From Candidatus Heimdallarchaeota archaeon (GTDB lineage: Archaea; Asgardarchaeota; Heimdallarchaeia; Heimdallarchaeales; Kariarchaeaceae): a stretch of 37,699 nt of DNA. This document shows positions 16,726 through 24,014 of the stretch, piece by piece (the stretch's first letter is position 1; each line of letters begins with the position of its first letter). A program made the position numbers and the translations under genes. Location of the stretch: contig WAMJ01000224.1 of NCBI GenBank assembly GCA_015522385.1, positions 1 to 37,699 of the forward strand. Reading direction: 5' to 3'. The notes beneath the pieces were generated by a model. It saw only the letters and a program-made list of their open reading frames with translations. It did not search any database and was not told where the DNA came from.

Positions 16726-17402
16726 TGAGCCTAAGAATGGACAAAGTCTCGTTTGAGTACAATGAAAAGTCTCAGGTGTTTAGAGACCTCGACCTCCATA
16801 TTGAAAGCGGCACAGCTTCTGCGATATACGGAGAGAGTGGATCAGGGAAGTCGACCCTATTCAAATTGCTGATCGGCAGGCTGGTTCCCTCCGCTGGGAA
16901 AATCCAGTGGATCAGGAGGGACAATGAAATTTCCGGCTCAGAGGGAAGAAACATAGGTCTTGTCTACCAGAAGAACGAGTTCATAGACGAGTTGACCATG
17001 GAAGAGAATCTCTTGATTCAGTTCGCATATTCAGATTCTGTAGATGACCTTGAGGAACTCAGGTCGAGGATTGACAGCTACACCAATGAGCTGTTGATTT
17101 CACACCTTCTGGATAAGTATCCACCCTCCCTGTCAATCGGAGAGAAGAGGAGGTTCATGGTGGTCAAAGCCCTCATATACCATCCCGAGGTGATAATCCT
17201 TGATGAGCCCACCGCTAGTCTGGACTACCACAACAGGGTGAAGATAATAGAATTACTCTCCAGAACCAGCTGGCATCCAACACCGACAATAATAGTCTTC
17301 ACCCACGATATATTGTTCTTACATTACCATGAGAACTACGGATTTTACAAGATTGTGAACAAGAGACTTGAGGGAGTGCACAGGGAGAACCTCGGGCAGT
17401 AA
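16722..17402 (+). CDS. ABC transporter ATPase subunit 2, with variant signature motif
   Basis: This 226-residue ATPase has Walker A GESGSGKST (37-45), a Q-loop (VYQKNEF), and Walker B VIILDEP with D161 and E162, then the H-loop in FTHDI. Its signature is LSIGE (137-141) rather than LSGGE: the first Gly is replaced by Ile. The two subunits differ clearly in sequence, so the exporter probably works with a heterodimer in which one of the two ATP sites is weakened, as in other asymmetric ABC proteins. The start overlaps the preceding gene by 4 bases. It ends the operon; an AT-rich 79-base spacer follows. Confidence 0.93.
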   Translation: MMSLRMDKVSFEYNEKSQVFRDLDLHIESGTASAIYGESGSGKSTLFKLLIGRLVPSAGKIQWIRRDNEISGSEGRNIGLVYQKNEFIDELTMEENLLIQFAYSDSVDDLEELRSRIDSYTNELLISHLLDKYPPSLSIGEKRRFMVVKALIYHPEVIILDEPTASLDYHNRVKIIELLSRTSWHPTPTIIVFTHDILFLHYHENYGFYKIVNKRLEGVHRENLGQ

Positions 17403-17481
17403 TAACACGGAGATTAGACCGAGTAATAACAAACATTAATGCAAAATTATCTAGATATCATAATATAACGAAAAAATTTTT

Positions 17482-18357
17482 ATGCTACGGGAGAAAATCA
17501 ATTTGATCATGTACAGCTATTTTCAAAGTTATAAATTTTCAGAATACAAGGGGTTTGTATTTAGTGCCTACCGAGATGTGTTTCTGAATAGTTTTACAGA
17601 GTTTGCAGATATGAATATATTTTTACTATCAAAAATATTGGAGGAGTTAACGAATTGTAATGTGGACAACATTACCAAGATCATCACGCGTTTTATTGCA
17701 ATTATGGAAATGTTTGATGATGTAATTGACGACTCACCCGCCAAGACTAAGCTGCAGAATTACAAGAGAATCATTGTTGTCTATACCTCATTTATGGAAA
17801 TGGTATCCTTGATACTACCCCGTAACCAAATAGAAATGGACGAGGAAAGCTCTTCAACCCGTGAGTTACTTGATTATCTCAGATTTTCCATAAATTCATT
17901 GGATATCCTTGACAAAGAGTTAGCCTTGAGGGAACAATTGCAGAGCCCAATGGACATCCATGAATTTGAGAGTCTTATAGCGAGTACTATTGAAGTCCGA
18001 AGTGCCCACATGGAGGTCTTAGGAACCATAGTATCATTCATCATAGGGAAAGATCAGACCACAATGAAGGATCTTTTCACAGCCGTGAATAATTGGTTTA
18101 TCCTCAATAAGGATCTAGTAGATATTGAAAACGACAAAAGAGAAAACTCAATGAATTTTTATTGTCAATTAGATTCATTCTTCTCAAGACAAGGTGATCT
18201 TTACCCCCTGTGCAGAAAGCAGCAGATAATAGATGACGTATATGACAGAATCGAGTCTAAGCTATTTACGATACTGAAGGAACTGAATCTACAAGAATCT
18301 GTCGAGATATTCTCGAAGATGAGGAAATACCCTGTCCATTCACAATGTGGTATTTAG
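17482..18357 (+). CDS. Putative isoprenoid/terpene synthase-like all-helical protein
   Basis: This 291-residue protein is almost entirely helical. It has two Asp-rich motifs at the spacing used by class I isoprenoid synthases: DDVIDD (79-84, preceded by MEMF) and KDLVDIENDKREN, where D211, D214 and D218 make DxxDxxxD. In that fold such motifs hold three Mg2+ ions that bind the diphosphate of a prenyl substrate. It lacks the other conserved blocks of canonical trans-prenyltransferases (GKxxR, FQxxDD), so a terpene-synthase-like or phytoene-synthase-like activity, or a non-catalytic relative, is possible. The base composition is clearly more AT-rich than that of its neighbours, which suggests later arrival. 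It follows the exporter operon by 79 bases, so a link between product and export is conceivable. Start may instead be the internal ATG 9 codons later. Confidence 0.5.
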   Translation: MLREKINLIMYSYFQSYKFSEYKGFVFSAYRDVFLNSFTEFADMNIFLLSKILEELTNCNVDNITKIITRFIAIMEMFDDVIDDSPAKTKLQNYKRIIVVYTSFMEMVSLILPRNQIEMDEESSSTRELLDYLRFSINSLDILDKELALREQLQSPMDIHEFESLIASTIEVRSAHMEVLGTIVSFIIGKDQTTMKDLFTAVNNWFILNKDLVDIENDKRENSMNFYCQLDSFFSRQGDLYPLCRKQQIIDDVYDRIESKLFTILKELNLQESVEIFSKMRKYPVHSQCGI

Positions 18358-18455
18358 ACCACGGTGTGTACACACGTGCTGAATGAGCAGAAGGATGACC
18401 AGTAATTCTCGTTCAAGGGAGCAGATATTGAGGATAAGCTTTAGCCTCCACCCCT

Positions 18456-18465
18456 AGTTTTATTT
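18456..18465 (+). promoter_or_regulatory. TATA-like box of the MFS gene
   Basis: AGTTTTATTT is centred about 27 bases before ATG 18488. No Shine-Dalgarno is present, so the transcript should be leaderless. Confidence 0.5.
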
Positions 18466-18487
18466 CCTCTCTCTCGGTCTCTGGGAT

Positions 18488-19705
18488 ATGACCGAGAAGG
18501 CGAATTCCAAGAAGAACCACAGGTCAGTCTACTACATCTTTCAGATGCTCCTCTCATTCTCACAAAACCTCGCCTACCAGTACATCCCACTGTACATCAA
18601 GAAGCTCGGAGCGGACGAGGTGCAGATGGGGCTCATGACTGCAGTACAGAATGTCTTCTCGACCTTTTTCAGTCCATTCTGGGGCAGGGTGTCCGACGCG
18701 AAGGGGCGGAGGTTATTCCTCATGATGGGGTCCGCGGTCGCTGCAGTAAGCGCGGGGACCATGGCCGTGGCTCATAACCCACAAGAGGTAATTTTCTCCG
18801 TCGCGGTGAACGCGGTTGGACTGTCCATGCTCGTCCCCGCGTGGCAGGGGGCAATCGCAGACTACACCGACAGGGGAGAGCGAGGGGGGTTCATGGGCAG
18901 GATCATAGGGGTGTCGTATGCCTACACGACCATCGCCTTCGTCATCTACTCGTTCCTCGCTCCCCAGCTGAACATCGAGGAGATCGAGCAGTACCGGATC
19001 ATCGTTGCTGTATCAGCGGTCAACTTCGCGATCATGGTGGTGATCTCGTGGCTGATCTTTGACCACAGAGCTCCGAAGGAGCAACAGAGCATCCGTCAGA
19101 TATTCTCCCCACTAAGGGACGCAACCTACCGCAGATTCCTCCTCGTCATCCTATTCTGGTGGTTCTGGATGAGTCTCGCATGGAGCTACTTCCCCACGGT
19201 AATCTCCGAGGTCATAGACGCCTCAGTCTACGAGGTCGCTTGGATTGCGATCGCGGGGACAGTCTCCCAGGGGATAGCCTCGTTTAAGATGGGAGGTCTG
19301 ATCGACCGTGTGGGGGAGAGGAGGTCCATCATCATCGGCTTCGTCACCTTCACCATCGTACCGCTGAACTTCGCTTTTGCGACTGAGTGGTGGCATCTGC
19401 TCCCCGCACAGATCATTGCGGGTATCGGGATTGGATTCGGGTTCACTGCCCTGCAGACCTACATCCTGAATATCGCAGGATCGGAACGAGCTGGGAATTA
19501 CCAAGGGGTGTACAATCTCCTGTGGGGGGTCGTTACCTTCGTGGGTTCGTACATCGGAGGTTGGATGCTCAAACTCCTCATGGATCTGTACAGTAGCCTG
19601 CCCCGGGCTCTGACAGTAGTTCTTCTCGGTGTTGCACTCCTGCGGTTCTTCTCCAACTTCATCATGTACTTCTTCCTACCCGAGACCCCGGAAACTATCG
19701 ATTAG
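18488..19705 (+). CDS. Major facilitator superfamily transporter
   Basis: This 405-residue protein has about 12 membrane helices. The MFS motif A lies in the loop after helix 2, G66-R-V-S-D-A-K-G-R-R75, and a related loop after helix 8 (GGLIDRVGERRS) marks the second six-helix half. MFS carriers move small molecules by proton or substrate exchange; this looks closest to drug-efflux or sugar-efflux types, but the substrate cannot be read. The gene has its own leaderless promoter and is clearly higher in GC than the AT-rich gene before it. A PadR regulator lies 322 bases downstream on the same strand, a frequent partner of efflux pumps. Confidence 0.92.
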   Translation: MTEKANSKKNHRSVYYIFQMLLSFSQNLAYQYIPLYIKKLGADEVQMGLMTAVQNVFSTFFSPFWGRVSDAKGRRLFLMMGSAVAAVSAGTMAVAHNPQEVIFSVAVNAVGLSMLVPAWQGAIADYTDRGERGGFMGRIIGVSYAYTTIAFVIYSFLAPQLNIEEIEQYRIIVAVSAVNFAIMVVISWLIFDHRAPKEQQSIRQIFSPLRDATYRRFLLVILFWWFWMSLAWSYFPTVISEVIDASVYEVAWIAIAGTVSQGIASFKMGGLIDRVGERRSIIIGFVTFTIVPLNFAFATEWWHLLPAQIIAGIGIGFGFTALQTYILNIAGSERAGNYQGVYNLLWGVVTFVGSYIGGWMLKLLMDLYSSLPRALTVVLLGVALLRFFSNFIMYFFLPETPETID

Positions 19706-19712
19706 AGCAACT

Positions 19713-19952
19713 TCACTCTTTGTCCACCGGGAAGAAACTGAGGAAAAGAATGCCCATGATTCTGAATGAGGAACTACGGCCCTCCAACTGCTCACGGGTG
19801 GTGAAAACCAAGGACAGTGTGGAGAAAGAATCAAGACCGGAGTTCAGGAGGAAATTGATCACGAGTACAGCCATGCTATTAAGGACGGATACAAATACAG
19901 GGGAGAAGATTGGGGAGATAACCAGCAACCGGAAAGTATAGTTCTCGTTCAT
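19713..19952 (-). CDS. Possible small two-helix membrane protein
   Basis: This 79-residue minus-strand frame starts MNENYTFRLLVISP and contains two hydrophobic stretches (LLVISPIFSPVFVSVL with AVLVINFLL, and SFRIMGILFLSFFPV). It lies in the 322-base gap between the MFS and PadR genes, which otherwise holds only the PadR promoter. There is no TATA box at leaderless distance nor Shine-Dalgarno, and the opposite strand is open too, so it may be a chance frame or a relic. Confidence 0.22.
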   Translation of the reverse strand: MNENYTFRLLVISPIFSPVFVSVLNSMAVLVINFLLNSGLDSFSTLSLVFTTREQLEGRSSSFRIMGILFLSFFPVDKE

Positions 19953-19998
19953 GCATAAGTCAACTGATCGAGCAAGCATCCACAACAATATCGGATAA

Positions 19999-20008
19999 CA
20001 TATTATTT
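19999..20008 (+). promoter_or_regulatory. TATA-like box of the second PadR gene
   Basis: CATATTATTT is centred about 25 bases before ATG 20028, again without a Shine-Dalgarno. Confidence 0.45.
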
Positions 20009-20027
20009 ACCGAGCTGAGCACCATCT

Positions 20028-20540
20028 ATGAGTCCCCCTAGGAACGAGGAGGAAATCATGAAGATCTGGGAGAACAAGATCAAGCGAGGCTTCCTCGCCC
20101 TCATCGTCCTGAGCAGATTCACCGAGAGGGAGGGTGGAAGGAGGGTACGACTCACTGGTCAGAAGATCAAGGAATACATTAAGCAGAGAACCAAGGGGGA
20201 CTGGTCTCCCTCGCCCGGATCGCTCTACCCCATCCTGTCGCTGATGGAGGAGCAGGGACTCATCATCCATATCCCATCCGAGAACAAGAAGAACAGGGAA
20301 TACGAATTGACAGACTTCGGGGAGAAACTCTACCGTCGCCTGATGGATCAGGCGCTGATCTTCAGGGCACCTCATGACCAGAACGCCCTCAGTATCCCCG
20401 AGTACAGAGAGGCGCTGGTAGAACGTTACGCCAAGAAGAGTATACGTGAGATCAAGAAGGAGTACCAGTACCACCAGTATCTGAGCAAGTTCCTCGAGGA
20501 CTACCTGAAGGAACGAATCATCTCGGACGACGAGCTCTAA
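20028..20540 (+). CDS. PadR-family regulator with C-terminal helical domain
   Basis: This 170-residue protein has an N-terminal winged helix with the PadR signature P-G-S-L-Y-P-I-L-S-L-M (about residues 63-73) and a wing ending in REYELTDFGEKLY, followed by a helical C-terminal half typical of PadR dimerisation. The long charged insertion before the recognition helix (REGGRRVRLTGQKIKEYIKQ) is somewhat larger than usual. It is leaderless. Its last 4 bases overlap the end of the convergent HsmA-like gene, so transcription of either reads into the other. Likely targets are the neighbouring membrane-protein promoters at 20944-20978 and 22436-22455, which share a motif; this is inference. Confidence 0.88.
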   Translation: MSPPRNEEEIMKIWENKIKRGFLALIVLSRFTEREGGRRVRLTGQKIKEYIKQRTKGDWSPSPGSLYPILSLMEEQGLIIHIPSENKKNREYELTDFGEKLYRRLMDQALIFRAPHDQNALSIPEYREALVERYAKKSIREIKKEYQYHQYLSKFLEDYLKERIISDDEL

Positions 20541-20923
20541 GCGAATCCCAGCGATACACCCATGGCAAGAGCGAGCCCCGAGAAATATGCTACCAGCCAG
20601 AACATCCAGACGACGAGCGAATATCGGTGGAAGGTCCCGATCTTCTTCTCATCCCCACTCCTGAGAACCAATGTTGCCCATATGGCGTGGAAGAGCATGA
20701 GAAGCAGGGCGACCAGTCCTGTAGTGAAGTGGAGGGAGAGGCTGAATCCACCCGCAATCTGCCTCATGAATTCTGTACCAGTCATGTCCGCGAACAACCC
20801 AGTCCAGAACAGAGTAAGATTCAGTTTTCCAAGTCTCCAGACCTTCTCATGAAGGACTGCAGCAGTGTAGATCACAAGGGCAGCGGAGATGAATACCGTG
20901 CCAAGCAATAACTTGAGTTCCAT
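20537..20923 (-). CDS. HsmA-like (TIGR03987-type) small membrane protein
   Basis: This protein of about 128 residues has four membrane helices. The pattern HEK-W near the end of helix 1, FWTGLFADMTGTEFM, LHFTTGLVALLLMLFHAIWA and the closing FHRYSLVVWMFWLVAYFSG resembles the HsmA family, a widespread small membrane family of unknown biochemical role; I rely on memory of that pattern. The start is set at ATG 20923 (MELKLLLG) because a TATA-like box lies about 27 bases upstream; a longer frame from 20944 would add seven unconvincing residues. The conserved His residues in helices could bind metal or haem, but this is not established. Its promoter carries two AT-rich inverted repeats also seen in part before the 441-residue gene. 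Confidence 0.68.
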   Translation of the reverse strand: MELKLLLGTVFISAALVIYTAAVLHEKVWRLGKLNLTLFWTGLFADMTGTEFMRQIAGGFSLSLHFTTGLVALLLMLFHAIWATLVLRSGDEKKIGTFHRYSLVVWMFWLVAYFSGLALAMGVSLGFA

Positions 20924-20943
20924 GATAATACACCACGGTAACA

Positions 20944-20978
20944 CGATATAAATATATCGGAATTTTGATATAAATATC
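20944..20978. promoter_or_regulatory. Tandem AT-rich inverted repeats over the HsmA-like promoter
   Basis: CGATATAAATATATCG (20944-20959) and GATATAAATATC (20967-20978) are inverted repeats that share GATATAAATAT and lie 22 bases apart, two helical turns. The first overlaps the presumed TATA box of the minus-strand gene starting at 20923, the second lies just upstream of it. The segment GAATTTTGATAT (20960-20971) recurs at 22436-22447. Confidence 0.45.
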
Positions 20979-21078
20979 TGATTTTAAATCGGAATATCGA
21001 CACATTTGACTACTCCCTATGCACAGAGTAGGAGCCTAAAGTGCAGCTGGACGGGGATATGGAGGGAAGGACTAACTA

Positions 21079-22404
21079 CTAGGACTCGAATCTGAGCACT
21101 GATGTGACGAAGCTCTGGAAAATCGAGAGGATCTCGGAACCCTTATCTTGAATCATAACAAGACGGGAGTTCATTTTCTCTATGTTGGGGATCACCTCGA
21201 TGTATCCGTTGTCCACCAACGTCTTCATGGAACTCCTAAAGTTGCTCGAACTGTTTGGGTAAATGTTTCGGAGGACAGAAAGCTCTACGGGGGAACTGTT
21301 CTTCACTTGATCAAGGATGAAGAAATGGGAGACCTTGAGGGACAGAACAAGGTGGACGTCCTCCGGGGAGAGTTTGTCCGTTACACCAATGGATTCTTCC
21401 CTCTCAAGGACAGCGAACAATTCCTCGAGGGAGATCTCTTGGAGGGAGGTCCTCAGGAAATCAGAGCTGAATTGTCCAAGGATCAGGAGGACACCAAGGG
21501 TGTAGAACAATGGATTAGCAAGAAAATGGTTGGAAGTGACCAAATACCTCGACGTGACAGAGATGAAGGTGAGAAAAGCGAAGAGTACAGAGAGGTCGCG
21601 GAGAAGGAGGTACTCGGGATTGAGTGAAGGACGTTTCTGCAGACGGACAAGATCCTCTACTCCCGTTATGGGTGAAATGATAGGTTGGATACGCCCGATA
21701 ACCATCGACTCGACGATGTAGCCAAAGGTGGGGAATAGAAGGATGGTGGAGTAGAAAATCAGCATGATCTTCCCAGCGGATACGGAGTAAGGTAGGGTGA
21801 AGATTGTGGTCCAGACGAGGAAGACCATGTAGAGGATTAGCCAAGCTCTCCACTCGTCACGCGTAGCTGTACTTTGCTTCCACCCGAATTTCACGTAAGC
21901 AACGAAGACCATGATCTGGTTGATCACTCCGTCGAAGAGGAGGATGGCTGATAGGGTGAAGAGAGCGAAGATTATCCATCCCCAAGGCCCGTAGGAAAAG
22001 AGAGACCCGAAATTATCGTCATCGGGGGGAGTTGACTCATGAAGAGAGGGGGCCGTAAGATAGCGATCCCAGTCTTTCATTGCGACGATTCCGAACGCTA
22101 TGACAAAGAACACAACTGAGGAGAGACGAAGCAACATCCAGAGTCGCTTGATCTGGGCTTTTTCATCTTGTTTCATAAGGCTGAAATAATGCTCCCACGT
22201 GAACCTGACAACTTGTAGTGTGAAAAAGTAACCAGATATGAAAAATATAGAGTGAAGAACCATAAAGAGGTAATAATAGGGATCAAATTGAAAATCCGGA
22301 CGGTAGAATTGCACAATTGGCAATCCGAGAACAGTGATGGCTATATTCAGTAGTAAGAATCCCTCAAATCCTCCGAGATACCACCCCCTCACACTGATTT
22401 TCAC
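21079..22404 (-). CDS. Polytopic membrane protein with C-terminal winged-helix domain
   Basis: This 441-residue protein has about eight membrane helices in residues 10-320, for example YLFMVLHSIFFISGYFFTLQ, WGWIIFALFTLSAILLF and LSVLFAFLTFISVTSRYLV. A cytosolic tail of about 120 residues follows. Its last 90 residues read as a MarR/PadR-like winged helix: LSPEDVHLVLSLKVSHFFIL, VELSVLRNIYPNSSSNFRSS (helix-turn-helix) and LVDNGYIEVIP with a beta wing. A membrane-tethered one-component regulator is the natural reading, sensing in the membrane and binding DNA with its tail. Start GTG 22404 is 27 bases from a TATA-like box (TCATATATAC, rc), so leaderless. A 12-base palindrome just upstream is a candidate operator. 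No enzyme motif seen. Confidence 0.72.
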   Translation of the reverse strand: MKISVRGWYLGGFEGFLLLNIAITVLGLPIVQFYRPDFQFDPYYYLFMVLHSIFFISGYFFTLQVVRFTWEHYFSLMKQDEKAQIKRLWMLLRLSSVVFFVIAFGIVAMKDWDRYLTAPSLHESTPPDDDNFGSLFSYGPWGWIIFALFTLSAILLFDGVINQIMVFVAYVKFGWKQSTATRDEWRAWLILYMVFLVWTTIFTLPYSVSAGKIMLIFYSTILLFPTFGYIVESMVIGRIQPIISPITGVEDLVRLQKRPSLNPEYLLLRDLSVLFAFLTFISVTSRYLVTSNHFLANPLFYTLGVLLILGQFSSDFLRTSLQEISLEELFAVLEREESIGVTDKLSPEDVHLVLSLKVSHFFILDQVKNSSPVELSVLRNIYPNSSSNFRSSMKTLVDNGYIEVIPNIEKMNSRLVMIQDKGSEILSIFQSFVTSVLRFES

Positions 22405-22439
22405 TCCACCTGCAAAACCGATTCTCTGTATATATGAAT

Positions 22440-22451
22440 TTTGATATCAAA
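22440..22451. promoter_or_regulatory. Palindrome TTTGATATCAAA upstream of the winged-helix membrane gene
   Basis: A perfect 12-base palindrome lies 36-47 bases upstream of GTG 22404, immediately beyond the TATA-like box at about 22426-22437. It sits inside GAATTTTGATATCAAATCGG (22436-22455), which resembles the element before the HsmA-like gene. Likely an operator for one of the local PadR-type regulators. Confidence 0.45.
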
Positions 22452-22455
22452 TCGG

Positions 22456-22888
22456 CCACTACATAGATTCACCCGCCTGTCTCTTTATTTAACGGGTATT
22501 GTGATCCTTTAGGACAGAATAATATCCCAAGACTTTGAGAATATCTCGATTACCCACAAGTGTTACTACCTGACTAATATGGATAAAATGCATTTCATGA
22601 CTATCGGAAATGTATTTGGGAGATAACCCTCTGGTGGGAAACGATAACATGCACAGAACAGTTCTGAACAAAAACAGAGAGATCACGTCAGAGAATAATA
22701 ATTAGTCAAATATGCCTCGAATATTGTCTGGATATCAACAACCTCTAATCGACGGATGGATTGCCCGAGATGAATCCAAGGAGGGATCATACGAACCTCA
22801 AAGACTTGCTCGATATCTGGAACCACCCCATGAAATATTCATCCAAACGATGAGGATATTCGGGAGATAGAAGGGGATTTCACTTCGA
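22456..22888. other. Intergenic region with no supported gene
   Basis: About 430 bases between two minus-strand genes. A 52-codon plus-strand frame (22712-22870, MPRILSGYQQPLIDGWIARD at its start) and a 65-codon minus-strand frame (22489-22686) exist, but neither has a promoter, Shine-Dalgarno or motif. It may be a decayed gene. No RNA fold was recognised. Confidence 0.45.
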
Positions 22889-23458
22889 TCAGATAAACAG
22901 GTTGAGCAGGAGGAGGGTGGAAGCTATGTTTCCTAAGAGTATAGAATTAACTCTTTTGATTCTAACCACCCTGTAACCAATCCGTGTGAGCCCTGAATAC
23001 CCCAATATCTGGGTTCCCACGACTAGTATGAAATATGAGAAACTCGCTAGTTTTATAGAGGTAGCCGTTTCCTCACTCATCCTACCAGTGATTCTCAAGG
23101 AGATATCAAGGTTAAATGTGAGATTAGTCGAGTAGAGACTGATAAAGACATTCCCTTTCCTCGTACCCTCTACTTCGATCGAAAACCTCCCTGCTGGTAC
23201 TTTGTATGTATTAATTGTGGAACTAAATATGGTCAGGTCTAGTACTTCGCCCCTGTTGAGGACGGTGATGTTCAAATCCCGTAGTTGATCCTCTATTTCA
23301 GCATAGTAGTACGACCTCCCTGATGACCAATCTGAGCTGTCATCATCGACGAATACAACCTCACCAGTGGTTAATTCCCCGGTTATGAAGAGCTGTCCGA
23401 AAGCCAATGCAACAATCAGTACAGACCATGTCATAATGATCTTTAGTGAGCGTCTCAC
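22889..23458 (-). CDS. Envelope protein with extracytoplasmic beta domain and C-terminal membrane helices
   Basis: This 189-residue protein has an N-terminal signal or anchor helix (IIMTWSVLIVALAFGQLFI), an extracytoplasmic region of about 100 residues opening with VFVDDDSSDWSS and continuing as beta strands (YKVPAGRFSIEVEGTRKGNV), then two membrane helices (SFSYFILVVGTQILGY and LLGNIASTLLLLNLFI) separated by a basic loop. No family recognised. The GTG start is supported by a TATA-like box (rc of CTTTTTAACT near 23485) 27 bases upstream. It is divergent from the GOLD-like gene, and both have a beta domain beside the membrane, so they could act together, which is only a guess. Confidence 0.7.
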   Translation of the reverse strand: MRRSLKIIMTWSVLIVALAFGQLFITGELTTGEVVFVDDDSSDWSSGRSYYYAEIEDQLRDLNITVLNRGEVLDLTIFSSTINTYKVPAGRFSIEVEGTRKGNVFISLYSTNLTFNLDISLRITGRMSEETATSIKLASFSYFILVVGTQILGYSGLTRIGYRVVRIKRVNSILLGNIASTLLLLNLFI

Positions 23459-23792
23459 AGTTATAAGTCCGGATGAGGTCTTTTTAACTACATGGATTTT
23501 GACGTAAACTAAAGGTGTAGATCCAGTGAGGGCAGGGGACTCCTCCTATTGGAGTTCAAATATTATGGTTCCAATCAGACACATGAACTGAGATTATCGG
23601 ATGGGGGAATGGTTATAGTGAGTAGGAGAAACACAAAGTGCTAATTTGCATGGATCAGGAGGATAGGGCAGTCAAACAGCATGTGGGTAGCGTATTTCCC
23701 AAATTGAGTCCCTCAAGAAGAGAACCACCCTTCCCTCATGGACATGGAGAGAATCAAAGTAACGCAAAAATCCTGCAGGGTCAGCAAAATTG
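23459..23792. other. Divergent intergenic region, nothing further recognised
   Basis: About 330 bases between the minus-strand envelope gene and the plus-strand Asp-rich frame. It carries the two promoters at its ends. I see no gene, RNA fold or long repeat in the middle. Confidence 0.45.
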
Positions 23793-23802
23793 TTTTATAT
23801 AA
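23793..23802 (+). promoter_or_regulatory. TATA-like box of the Asp-rich/GOLD-like gene
   Basis: TTTTATATAA is centred 26 bases before GTG 23823. This places transcription start at that GTG and argues that translation of the locus begins there, not at ATG 24015. Confidence 0.55.
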
Positions 23803-23822
23803 TTATTATTGGATTGAATGAT

Positions 23823-23969
23823 GTGTTTGACGACGACGGGGGAGGATACTCCAGCTCGGATGACTTCGATGACAACTTCAATGATGGTTATAATTATTCC
23901 CGTCCAAGGAGTAACAGGACAGTTCAGAAAATCTTCAGGCTTGAGTACTCCTCTAAAAAGTTACTCTAA
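23823..23969 (+). CDS. Asp/Ser-rich 48-residue frame, probable N terminus of the next gene
   Basis: This frame starts with GTG at leaderless distance from a TATA-like box and encodes FDDDGGGYSSSDDFDDN and a basic C-terminal part (RPRSNRTVQKIFRLEY, SSKKLL). It ends in TAA at 23967-23969. The codons after that stop stay open in the same frame and encode a membrane helix (VVIIALIWAFFSVQL) that runs directly into the protein annotated from 24015. An acidic-then-basic cytosolic segment followed by a membrane helix is a normal type II membrane protein start. So this is most simply the N-terminal 48 residues of a 379-residue protein interrupted by one in-frame stop. It could instead be an independent small protein. 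Confidence 0.5.
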   Translation: MFDDDGGGYSSSDDFDDNFNDGYNYSRPRSNRTVQKIFRLEYSSKKLL

Positions 23970-24014
23970 GTCGTAATTATTGCACTGATCTGGGCATTCT
24001 TCTCCGTCCAGTTA

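Noticed and set aside
20007..20474. 155-codon minus-strand frame opposite the PadR gene
   Set aside because: The plus strand carries a clear PadR protein with promoter; the minus frame is its shadow.
22489..22870. Two short frames (65 codons minus strand, 52 codons plus strand)
   Set aside because: Neither has a promoter, Shine-Dalgarno or recognisable motif; kept only as a note in the intergenic entry.
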